DNA from: Chloromonas sp. AAM2
Taxonomy: Eukaryota; Chlorophyta; Chlorophyceae; Chlamydomonadales; Chlamydomonadaceae
Length of the DNA stretch: 14,318 nt
Assembly (NCBI GenBank): GCA_004335635.1
Contig: QAXH01001477.1
Location: 1-14,318, forward strand
Reading direction: 5' to 3'
The notes under the pieces were generated by a model, which was not told where the DNA came from, did not search any database, and worked only from the letters and a program-made list of their open reading frames with translations. This document shows, piece by piece, positions 6,208 to 13,278 of this stretch (position 1 is the stretch's first letter; every line of letters starts with the position of its first letter). Both the position numbers and the translations under genes were made by a program.

Positions 6208-9200
6208 GTATGACGATGCGTTAGCCTGAGATCTATGATCCGCCATGCAGACCGGAACAGCGATCCCATGCATCCTGGCCTCTGTGGCATCCTGGCCGAC
6301 TGTAGCTTTTGGTAGCATGTTGATTACAGGAAATCCTTCTTACACCTTATTACAAAAATGAAGATGTTTGCCAGTTCTGGGACAATTCCTGGGAGTAGCA
6401 CTGGAACCAGTGTTGTCCGTGGTGCTCACAGGGGCTGTGGCCACATAGTGACTGTGTGTGTCAGGCAAACATGGGTGTATTCGTATGTGCGTCAATCGCA
6501 CACGGGGTGGATAACGGGTGTTGTGGTACACGATTCTGTCTCTTGCTGACTCGCTATGCAGACAGCGCCTGATCAGAGCATTGTAGAGCTTTTGTTTGAG
6601 GGTGAAGAGCAGGCCCACGACACAGCTCACAGCAGCTCCTCAGCCCTCAGCAGCCCCACAGCAGGAATGCTTCAAACTGACACACATGCATGGCAGCGAT
6701 GGCAGCTTCGGCACTGGCATCACCAACTCAGTGGACCAACCTTGTCTCTTTCCGGGATGGACAAGGAGCCTTCAGTGCAACAGTCCCTGGTTTGCCAGCC
6801 CTTCATGATTTTCCAGCCCTGCTGGCCATCATGGCAATTTCAACCATCCTGGCCATCATGGCCGTATCAGACATGGAACGGCTTGGGTGGCCAGCAAACC
6901 TGGGGCGGGTGTTACGGGCAACAAAGCTCTCAGCTTGGGGGACAACAGGAGTGGAGTCACACTGACGCACAACAGGAGTGGAGTCACTCTGACGCGCAAC
7001 AGGGGTGGAATCACTATGACGGACAACAGGGGTGGAATCACTATGACGGGCAACAGGAGTGGAGTCACTATGACGCGCAACAGGGGTGGAATCATTATGA
7101 CGCGCAACAGGAGTGGAATCACTCTGACGGACAACAGGGGTGGAATCACTATGACGGGCAACAGGAGTGGAATCACTATGACGCGCAACAGGGGTGGAAT
7201 CACTATGACGCGCAACAGGAGTGGAGTCACACTGACGCACAACAGGAGTGGAGTCACACTGACGCACAACAGGGGTGGAATCACTATGACGGACAACAGG
7301 GGTGGAATCACTATGACGGGCAACAGGAGTGGAGTCACTATGACGGACAACAGGAGTGGAATCACTATGACGCACAACAGGGGTGGAATCGCTCTGACGC
7401 ACAACAGGGGTGGAATCACTATGACGGGCAACAGGAGTGGAGTCACTATGACGGGCAACAGGAGTGGAGTCACTATGACGGGCAACAGGAGTGGAGTCAC
7501 TATGACGGGCAACAGGAGTGGAGTCACACTGACGCACAACAGGGCTGGGATGAATGGGATGGCCAGGACGGTCAGCAGGCCTTGAATGTCCGGGATGAAC
7601 AGCAGCAACGGACCTTGGAGAAGGTAAGGAAGGCAGATGGTGTCAGTGATATGACAGTAGGGGCAGCATGACTCCGCTACAGCAGTGGAGACATTGACTT
7701 CAGGCAGCTGAGTTAATGCATTGTCAGGAGCGGGAGTTGTGTCTTGCTCTCTTCCTCTTCCTCTCATGCGTTCAGGTTTGCATGCATAGAACTAGTTTTG
7801 CATGCGCGTGAATATGCTTCCAACTGCAGGAGGTCATGGACTTGCGTGCGGAGCCGGACGAGCTGGCAAGCTCGTTGCAGAAGGCTGACCATGCTAAAAA
7901 GGCGACTTATGAACAGTGAGTACTGCCTGTGTTCTGTGGGGTGATGGCCACAAGGGCCTCACAGCCCCTTGCTGACACGGCCAGATTCCCCTTTACTAGG
8001 AGAAATTTTTACTATTTGCGCAAGTAGTTGATATTTGCGTTGAACGTGCTTCACGGTGTGCACTCCCTCCTTGTAACATTAGCGGATGCAGATTGAACGT
8101 TTCACCGGAACGTTCAAGTTACTGAACGTCCCAGTTATTGAAATGAGCGCCAGCAGGCCTTTGCAATCCACATTACATGAGGGAAGGGATTCCAATCCGT
8201 CCAGCCTACAAGTGAAGGGGATTGCGACACACCGGGATAGTAATGGTGGTGGCCAACTCCTCCAAGTGCAATCCTGACCGCAAACTTCATAACGGAGCTG
8301 GTCACCAGATGTGTAGGTGTGTTGACCTTGTTGTACCGTTCCCCTCACTGTTCAGTCAGTGCAAACATGACGTCACCGTGATCAGGCACCTGATGCATGC
8401 ATGTGTCACGCTGTCGACCAATGTGAATACACCTGACACGTGCGTGCGTGCGTGTGCGCGTGCGTGTGTGCGTGTGTGTGTGTGTGTGTGTGACCGCCTG
8501 TTGATACGCACATCACTTATGCAACTCGGCTTGCCGTTGTGTTGCAGGGTGGAGCAGGCACTGTCTGCATCACAAGCGGAGCAAGCACAGGCGCTGTCTG
8601 CGTCACAAGCGGAGCAAGCACAGGTCGTCTCCACCCTCCAACTGAAGCTGCAAGGCATGGAGAAGGTATGCATGCGGCCAAATGGCAACACAGGCGAGCA
8701 GCCATCAGGCATGCATGTTGCAAGGGCTTCAGGCCGCACGCATGCAGTAGATGTCAGGCACAGTATTGAATGCAGGCAGTTCAGTTTGTCAAATGGATGG
8801 CAGGACAGGGTAACAGCATACAAAATACCTTCACAGGCCCAACTTTACCTGTTCATCATGCTTTGTATTGGTAGAGCACGGTTTTCCATGCTCAGGAGCA
8901 CGTGGACAAACTTTGCAACGGCTGTGTGTCGTCTGTGATCACAGGCGGTGACTGATCTGCATGCTGAGCGGGAGCAGCAAGCGCAGCTGCTCAGCGACCT
9001 GGCTAGTCAACTGGAGCAGCATGCTGCTGCAGCGGAGCAGGCCGATTACGCACACAAGGCGACTTGTGAACAGTGAGTAGCCAATACGGGCTGCATGTGT
9101 TCAGCTTTGATGATAAAACGCAGTTCTGTCAAGTAGTAGTTATAGGATGAGGCAAGCCCGACGGGCACATTGTTCCTCCCATTGTACCATCAACGCAGGA

Positions 9201-11263
9201 TGACGTCTCCAGGCACAGGCACATAAATACATGGGCACATGGTGTGCCCATGTGCCACGCTGCCAACCCAATGTGATCACAATCAATTATTTTGTGTGTT
9301 TGACCGCCTGTTGATACATGCATAACTTTTGCATGTGCTACACTGCATGCCCATGTGTCATAGGCTGGAGCAGGCTCTGTCCTCATCGCAACAGGAGCTC
9401 GCAAAGGTCATTGCTGCTCATCAGCAAGAGCTGCTAGTCATGGAGAAGGTGTGCCAGAGGCATCAAAATACAATGAAAGCGCAGCGGCCGTCAGACATAC
9501 ATGTTTGAAGGGCAGCAGGCAGCAGGCAGGCAACAGGCGGGCAACGGACGTCAGACAAGATAACAGACAAGGGAAGCAGCACTTGAAATTGTTCCACGTG
9601 TTCAAGCTTGCATGTTTGCCTTGGTTTGTATTGACTTGGTACAGTTTACCATGCTCGTACGCACGTGAACAAACTTCATCATGGCTTTGTGTGTGCGTGT
9701 CTTGTTTGCTATCACAGGCGGTGGACAATGTGCATGTGGAACGGGACCAGCAGGCGCAGCTGCTCAGCGGTCTGACAACAGCGCTGGAACAGCAGGCTGC
9801 TGCAGCGGAGCAGGCCAACCAGGTGTACAGGGCAACATGCGAACAGTGAGTAAAGCAAACAAATCTGTCAGGGCTGACCAGCTGGCATGCCTGTGTGCAG
9901 CGTCTGTCCTGGTACTCCTTGTCCCCTGGTGCATGAACCTAAATCAACATGTACTTGTATTATCAGCCCATCATGGGCGTCTTGATTCAGACGTCAGATC
10001 CTAAGACCGGGATAACAAATGTGGGGAAGGTCTGCGAAGGTTCACCCTTCTAGCTTCAACTGGTTATATACATCTCTCTGGAGAGAGAGACGTAAGACCG
10101 GGATAAGAAGCTGACATGTTCTGCACCGTCCCACTGACATGTTCTGCACCGCCACGAATACTGTTAAAAGAGCCCTTTCCACTGGGGTGGCCCACTATAG
10201 GGGCACAAACTGTACTGTTTTCTAGCCTGCCTTTCCACCAAACGTGGTCATCCATACCATCAGTTTGAGTGCCCACAATTGACCTTACTTGTGTTTGATG
10301 CGTTGTGCTTTACAGCTTCTTGGTCACGCATAACTTTTGCATGTGCCGCACTGCATGCCCTTGTGTTGCAGGCTGGAGCAGGCGCTGTCTGCATCACAAG
10401 CGGAGCTGTCCGCGGCCCATGTGGAGCGTCAACATGTCATCTCCGCCCATCAGTCAGAGCTATCTGCCATGCAAAAGGTAGGAGAAACAGAGGGCAAAGG
10501 ATGATAGAGAAGAGATCAATTTTCTCTAAGTAGTGGATACAAGACGCATGCAGCTTGCACACATCCCAGACACATCCCAGGCAAAAACTGTTTATTGATG
10601 CCTACTGACTGTTTTTGGTTACATAACACTGATTTCTTCCACGTGTGCAAGTCCGCATGCATGCATGCATTATTATGAATGAAGGCTCGTTATTAATGAA
10701 GGCGCGAAATTTCAATCTTGCAGTCAACCTGCGCCAGGTTGGCAGTCAGGCAATGCTCGTGCACAGTTTTGCTGTGAAACGCACCCATAGTACTAACCTG
10801 GCTGCTTGATGCAAGTGTGTGTGTTGCAATGATCACAGGTGGTTGAAGACTTGAAAGCGGAAAGGGAGGCGCTGACAAGGGCACAGGATAGCATGACCGC
10901 TGTATGGGAGCAGCGTGCTGCTGCAGCAGAGCAGGCCAACATTGCTCTCAAGGCAACCTGTGAAGGGTGGGCAATTAACAAGTGCTGCCTGTGTGCAGCT
11001 TTGATGTAAAACTCCTTGTAGAAAGCAAGTAATTTGTTGAGTGGTTATTGATCAAGGCACATAGTAATGGTGGTGGCCAACCCTCCAAGTGCAATCCTGA
11101 CCGCAAACTTCATAACGGAGCTGGTCACCAGATGTGTAGGTGTGTTACCCTTGTTGTACCGTTCCCCTCACTGTTCAGTCAGTGCAAACATGACGTCACC
11201 GTGGTCAGGCATCTGATGCGTGCATGTGCCACGCTGTCAACCGATGTGAATACACCTGACACG

Positions 11264-11295
<32 letters not shown>

Positions 11296-12417
11296 TGTGT
11301 GCGTGTGTGTGTGTGTGTGTGACCGCCTGTTGATACGCATTTCACTTTTGCATGTGCAACTCGGCTTGCCGTTGTGTTGCAGGGTGGAACAGGCACTGTC
11401 TGCATCACAAGCAGAGCAAGCACAGGCGCTGTCTGCCTCACAAGAGCATGCAAACACCGTCTCCACCCTCCAGCTGAAGCTACAAGGCATGGAGAAGGTA
11501 TGGCACAGGGGCCTGGCTGGCGTGACATGGTGACAGTCAGTTACGAACCATGTGATGCAGGCAGGACATGCGTGGTAGATGCCTCTGAGGCAATGCAACC
11601 CTGACCGTCTGCAGTCAAGAGTTGAAATAGTGCCTGAATGAACCCTGCTTGATTGTGCCTTTGCATTGTTGCCGTTTGTGCATTGCGTGTGAGTACCTGA
11701 ACCTGTTCTTTGAATGTTCCACGTGTGTTTCCAACTGCAGGTGGTCATTGACCTTTGTGCGGAGCGGGACCAGCAGGCACAGTGCCTGAGTGGCATGGCT
11801 GTTGTACTGGCGCAGCAGAGCGGGGTAACCAAGCAGGCACCACAGCGGGGCGGCATGGCACAGGTGCGGCACAGCAGGGCGCCTGGGCACTCAGCACAGC
11901 AGGCTCAGCACAGCAGCATTGTCACATCTCTGGTCTTCAGGGCCGTTGGGGTCAAAGACAGGAGCACATGTACACTGGACACCAGGCCGTGTACCCTCCT
12001 GTTTAGTCGGGCCAGCCGTGGCAAAGGCAGAGCAACGTAACGCAAATGCTGAACGACAGATCTGACCTCGTCAAAGTCTTGTTGTATGCCTTTCCTTACC
12101 TTGGCTGATGCTTTCTGTTGCAGGGTGTGGGCGGCACTGAGGCTGCACACAATGACCTCATGCCCGAGCGTGATGCGTGCGCCAGACTTCAAGGCGATCA
12201 ACAGCATCAGTCGGAGGCCGACGTATCGCTTCAATCGTTTTTGGAGTTGCTGTCCTCCTGGGACCAGCAGCGCCCTGATTTAGGGCCTGCCCCCTCCCTG
12301 CCTCCCGGGCCCCCTGCCCCGCAGCCGGGCAGGCGGAAGGGACTGCTCAGGCGTGCAGTGCACAAGGTGCTCAAGCATACCCTGGGCAAAATGGTTGCTG
12401 GTGGCCGGGGCACCTAG
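6118..12417 (+). CDS. Large intron-rich gene: Q/W/H/D 9-residue repeat protein with modular coiled coil; function unknown
   Basis: Twelve exons (6118-6207, 6562-7623, 7830-7915, 8548-8665, 8945-9072, 9364-9448, 9718-9845, 10372-10477, 10839-10966, 11383-11497, 11741-11863, 12124-12417) sum to 2463 nt, or 820 codons plus TAG, all phases compatible with GT-AG borders. Residues 1-30 are a charged segment; 31-157 a Ser/Gln then Trp-rich low-complexity part; 158-364 the tandem 9-residue repeats; 385 to about 770 alternating A and B coiled-coil segments; about 779-791 Pro-rich; about 792-814 a basic amphipathic helix. No signal peptide, membrane segment or catalytic motif is visible in the part read. 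The coil suggests oligomerisation and the aromatic/Gln repeat suggests weak multivalent contacts, so a scaffold or condensate-forming structural protein is a reasonable inference, not shown. The N-terminus is incomplete (see candidate exons upstream). I do not recognise a named homologue. Confidence 0.75.
6368..6416 (+). repeat. Dispersed repeat fragment, intronic copy
   Basis: The 19-nt block ttgccagttctgggacaat and a downstream ccagtgttgt are shared, with similar spacing and partial matches between them, with 13228-13278. This copy lies in the intron between 6207 and 6562. It carries a small inverted pair, actgg and ccagt, that could form a stem. Confidence 0.6.
6562..7623 (+). CDS. Long exon with Trp-rich region and tandem 9-residue repeats (phase 0 to 0)
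   Basis: The acceptor is ctcgctatgcag and the donor AAG|gtaagg; 354 open codons. It starts with an acidic helix-like stretch (TAPDQSIVELLFEGEEQAHD), passes a Ser-rich and a Trp-rich part with PSW motifs (a 14-nt block, ctggccatcatggc, repeated 27 nt apart at 6822 and 6849), and degenerate units such as QQTWGGCYG, before 22 regular QQ[EG]W[SN]HxD[AG] units. The end, VRDEQQQRTLEK, resembles the B-exon endings (QGMEK, LVMEK), so this may be a B exon in which a minisatellite expanded. Trp, Gln, His and Asp are very frequent, unlike the Ala/Glu/Gln-rich coiled-coil exons. Confidence 0.85.
6943..7563 (+). repeat. Coding minisatellite: 22 units of 27 nt plus one degenerate unit
   Basis: Units run in steps of exactly 27 nt from 6943 to 7536, and a degenerate unit (QQGWDEWDG) follows to 7563. 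The unit is caacag[ga]gtgga[ga]tcac, a variable codon, then gac and a final Ala/Gly codon. Glu at position 3 goes with Ser at 5, and Gly with Asn, in all but three units (7, 9 and 16). Units 1-5 and 11-15 have nearly the same order of variants, pointing to a block duplication. Because the unit is a multiple of three without stops in most frames, long spurious ORFs appear on both strands. Confidence 0.95.
7830..7915 (+). CDS. Coiled-coil exon A1 (phase 0 to 2), short form
   Basis: The acceptor is cttccaactgcag and the donor GAACA|gtgagt. It encodes EVMDLRAEPDELASSLQKAD, then HAKKATYE and a split Gln. It aligns with A2-A3 at both ends (V-x-DL-x-AE, KAT-x-EQ) but lacks about 14 central codons. 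The acceptor context (ttccaactgcag) is shared with A5 rather than with A2-A4. Confidence 0.75.
7931..8098 (+). repeat. 168-nt dispersed repeat, intronic copy
   Basis: Matches 14025-14192 without gaps over 168 nt with about six mismatches (about 96%). Shared landmarks are gtgatggccacaag, ggagaaatttttac and ccttgtaacattagcgg. This copy starts 15 nt after the A1 donor, inside the intron leading to B1. No coding content or terminal repeats were seen, so the element class is unknown. Confidence 0.9.
8179..8282 (+). repeat. Dispersed repeat, counterpart of inverted copy 4226-4330
   Basis: Lies in the same intron as the 168-nt repeat. Its right part (from 8237) also occurs at 11061. The three copies show that this intron was built from mobile or repeatedly copied sequence. 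Confidence 0.75.
8438..8492. repeat. GTGC/GT microsatellite, intronic
   Basis: A GTGC-repeat grades into a pure GT tract ending at 8492. The alternating purine-pyrimidine pattern could adopt Z-DNA. The same kind of tract lies at the equivalent place at 11262-11321, with different repeat numbers. Confidence 0.9.
8548..8665 (+). CDS. Coiled-coil exon B1 (phase 2 to 0), with internal 11-residue duplication
   Basis: The acceptor is gttgtgttgcag and the donor GAGAAG|gtatgc; its first G completes Gln. It carries two tandem copies of QALSASQAEQA (8555-8587 and 8588-8620, 33 nt each), then VVSTLQLKLQGMEK. The 11-residue step is a hendecad, a period compatible with a continuous coil. The surrounding long open frame (8222-8938) is intron read-through and not a separate gene. 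Confidence 0.85.
8945..9072 (+). CDS. Coiled-coil exon A2 (phase 0 to 2)
   Basis: The acceptor is ctgtgatcacag and the donor GAACA|gtgagt. It encodes AVTDLHAEREQQAQLLSDLA, then SQLEQHAAAAEQAD and YAHKATCE with a split Gln. At 128 nt it has the same length as A3 and A4 and shares the AAAAEQA core with both. Confidence 0.85.
9229..9253. repeat. Short perfect inverted repeat in intron
   Basis: Arms acatgggcaca (9229-9239) and tgtgcccatgt (9243-9253) are exact complements around a 3-nt loop. It lies in the A2-B2 intron, where the homologous B1 and B4 introns carry GT microsatellites instead. Confidence 0.75.
9364..9448 (+). CDS. Coiled-coil exon B2 (phase 2 to 0), short form
   Basis: The acceptor is catgtgtcatag and the donor GAGAAG|gtgtgc. 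It encodes LEQALSSSQQELAKVIAAHQ and QELLVMEK after the split Gln. It has only one LEQALS-type unit, so it is about 33 nt shorter than B1, as expected if B1 has an extra hendecad. Confidence 0.85.
9718..9845 (+). CDS. Coiled-coil exon A3 (phase 0 to 2)
   Basis: The acceptor is tgctatcacag and the donor GAACA|gtgagt. It encodes AVDNVHVERDQQAQLLSGLT, then TALEQQAAAAEQAN and QVYRATCE with a split Gln. It is closest to A2 of all A exons. Confidence 0.85.
10002..10151. repeat. Short direct repeats within the A3-B3 intron
   Basis: The 13-mer taagaccgggata occurs at 10002-10014 and 10093-10105. The 18-mer ctgacatgttctgcaccg occurs at 10111-10128 and 10134-10151, a 23-nt step. The enclosing intron (526 nt) is among the longest of the gene, and these pieces may mark an inserted element; no coding content. 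Confidence 0.7.
10372..10477 (+). CDS. Coiled-coil exon B3 (phase 2 to 0)
   Basis: The acceptor is cttgtgttgcag and the donor CAAAAG|gtagga. It encodes LEQALSASQAELSAAHVERQ and HVISAHQSELSAMQK. It is intermediate in length between B2 and B1, with a second, diverged unit in the middle. The intron end carries ttttgcatgtgc about 35 nt before the acceptor, as in B2 and B4. Confidence 0.85.
10839..10966 (+). CDS. Coiled-coil exon A4 (phase 0 to 2)
   Basis: The acceptor is caatgatcacag and the donor GAAGG|gtgggc. It encodes VVEDLKAEREALTRAQDSMT, then AVWEQRAAAAEQAN and IALKATCE. The split last codon becomes Gly rather than the Gln of A1-A3, and the donor (gtgggc) is weaker than the gtgagt of the other A exons. 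Confidence 0.8.
11262..11321. repeat. GTGC/GT microsatellite, intronic
   Basis: Equivalent to 8438-8492. Here the GTGC part is longer and the GT part shorter, showing independent slippage after the duplication. Confidence 0.9.
11383..11497 (+). CDS. Coiled-coil exon B4 (phase 2 to 0)
   Basis: The acceptor is gttgtgttgcag and the donor GAGAAG|gtatgg. It encodes VEQALSASQAEQA, QALSASQEHAN and TVSTLQLKLQGMEK. It is nearly identical to B1, and in the second hendecad QEHAN replaces the QAEQAQ of B1. Confidence 0.85.
11741..11863 (+). CDS. Coiled-coil exon A5 (phase 0 to 0), diverged
   Basis: The acceptor is gtttccaactgcag. It encodes VVIDLCAERDQQAQCLSGMA, then VVLAQQSGVTKQAPQRGGMA and Q. The first half matches A3; the second half has lost the AAAAEQA core and become Gly/Pro-containing, so the coil probably ends here. 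The donor CAG|gtgcgg at 11864 is chosen because it gives the phase 0 that the last exon needs. The frame stays open to 12040, so a longer exon or another donor is possible. Confidence 0.6.
12124..12417 (+). CDS. Terminal exon: last helix, Pro-rich linker and basic C-terminal helix, TAG stop
   Basis: The acceptor is ctttctgttgcag. In phase 0 it encodes a further coil-like helix (MPERDACARLQGDQQ, then SLQSFLELLSSWDQQ), a Pro-rich linker (PAPSLPPGPPAPQPG) and a cationic helix (RRKGLLRRAVHKVLKHTLGK). The competing frame after the acceptor stops at 12281-12283 and reads Arg/Cys/Pro-rich with no pattern, so phase 0 is preferred. The basic helix could bind membrane, nucleic acid or an acidic partner; that is inference. 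Confidence 0.7.
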   Translation, partial: GVGGTEAAHNDLMPERDACARLQGDQQHQSEADVSLQSFLELLSSWDQQRPDLGPAPSLPPGPPAPQPGRRKGLLRRAVHKVLKHTLGKMVAGGRGT

Positions 12418-12640
12418 TGCAACTGACCACTCATTGTGACACCGGACGAGAACACCTGTAGAAACAGACGGGGTGTCCAAGGGAGATTGTGCCTTTGATG
12501 ATGCCAAGCCTGCAGGTCAGGTGCTTCCTACAATGCCTGATGCCACACCTTGCGTTGTGGCAAATAGAGCTGCCGTGGCACAGGATGATGGTCCGAATTC
12601 CACTAGCACCGCGCAACAGTGTAACAATCCCAAGGGGATG
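12418..12640 (+). other. 3' UTR of the repeat/coiled-coil gene
   Basis: After the stop an ORF without ATG runs from 12440 to 12682, but it is not in a frame that can be reached by an obvious splice and has no motif. The region is therefore taken as 3' UTR, ending shortly after the TGTAA motif at 12620-12624. Confidence 0.5.
12620..12624 (+). promoter_or_regulatory. Candidate polyadenylation signal TGTAA
   Basis: TGTAA is the usual polyadenylation motif of green algae and lies about 200 nt after the stop codon, a normal 3' UTR length. Being 5 nt long it has a high chance background; another copy is at 13386-13390. Confidence 0.45.
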
Positions 12641-12781
12641 ATCGCAACACCGTATGATCAGGTGCTTATTTGCGTGGCGTGACCACACCGCACTCATTAT
12701 GTTTGAAGCCAAGGTTGTCATTGCCTATCAGTTTGTGGCACATTGTCGAACAGTGCTACAGGACTCATGACCCTTTGTTGT

Positions 12782-12807
12782 GGACTCCTGCTCGGACTGG
12801 ACTGCTG
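12782..12807 (+). repeat. 26-nt exact repeat, copy 2
   Basis: Identical to 5254-5279. It lies beyond the large gene, so the two copies bracket most of that gene in direct orientation about 7.5 kb apart. Confidence 0.8.
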
Positions 12808-13227
12808 TCAATTGCGACACATTCGTTCGGATCACGAGTGTAGGCCTAATGATGCTCACTACCCGCACGTGACCACAGATTGAGAGAATTGCATTCATAT
12901 CGATTGTGTCCCAAAGGTTGGTCGCATTGATGCTGTCAATTGGTTGTTGTCTGGCTGCACATCGTCAGCACCATGCATGCGTGAACATGACAACACGCCA
13001 TCTGATTTGTTTGTGCGTTGCTAAACACGCTAATCATGGCTACTCCAGTATGCAAGTGACTGGCTGCATTTCCAATCTGTCGCAAGCCTGTCACAAGTGG
13101 GCACTTTGGACCAGACTGTCTGGCTACTTCCCTCTTTTTCTTATGCGTAATCCTTGTGATCCGCACTCGCAGTTTTTGACAGAGCTTGAGACCGCTTACC
13201 TCGCCTCAGTAGAGACAGCCATAAAGC

Positions 13228-13278
13228 TTGCCAGTTCTGGGACAATCTACAATTTGGCACCACTGGGACCAGTGTTGT
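13228..13278 (+). repeat. Dispersed repeat fragment, downstream copy
   Basis: Counterpart of 6368-6416 in the same orientation. Both ends match (ttgccagttctgggacaat and ccagtgttgt) while the middle has diverged by a small length difference. Confidence 0.6.

Larger units (their letters stand above)
8237..8665 (+). repeat. Intron-plus-exon duplication, copy 1 (includes exon B1)
   Basis: From the shared atagtaatggtggtggccaa onward the sequence matches 11061-11497 at high identity through the intron, the GT-rich microsatellite, the acceptor gccgttgtgttgcag and exon B. The left limit is sharp. After the B donor the two copies diverge. This suggests recent segmental duplication or gene conversion between the two parts of the gene. 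Confidence 0.85.
11061..11497 (+). repeat. Intron-plus-exon duplication, copy 2 (includes exon B4)
   Basis: Counterpart of 8237-8665. The intron part is nearly identical apart from a few substitutions and the length of the microsatellite. It lacks the upstream repeat sequence found before 8237, so the duplicated block begins inside that element. Confidence 0.85.

Noticed and set aside
5808..6290. Minus-strand 160-codon ORF
   Set aside because: Complement of the 5' region and of exon 6118-6207; no domain and no minus-strand splice support.
6943..7536. Pyrenoid linker protein (EPYC1-like Rubisco-binding repeats)
   Set aside because: Repeat length (9 residues) and acidic/His composition do not fit the longer, basic repeats with a W-K/R type Rubisco-binding motif known for such linkers.
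6943..7563. CRISPR array
   Set aside because: Units follow each other without unique spacers and encode a protein repeat; the context is a spliced eukaryotic gene.
6803..7767. Long minus-strand ORFs (244 and 303 codons) and a plus-strand 232-codon ORF over the repeat array
   Set aside because: A 27-nt repeat without stops in most frames opens several frames at once. Only the plus frame of 6562-7623 has good splice borders on both sides in phase with the neighbouring exons.
8222..8938. A separate 238-codon gene around exon B1
   Set aside because: It is intron, exon B1 and intron read in one frame; outside 8548-8665 it reads through GT microsatellite and GCATGC-rich intron.
12440..12682. ORF after the stop of the large gene as a small gene or alternative last exon
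   Set aside because: No ATG at its start, and no acceptor gave a frame that joins to the previous exons; left as 3' UTR although the composition is not unreasonable.
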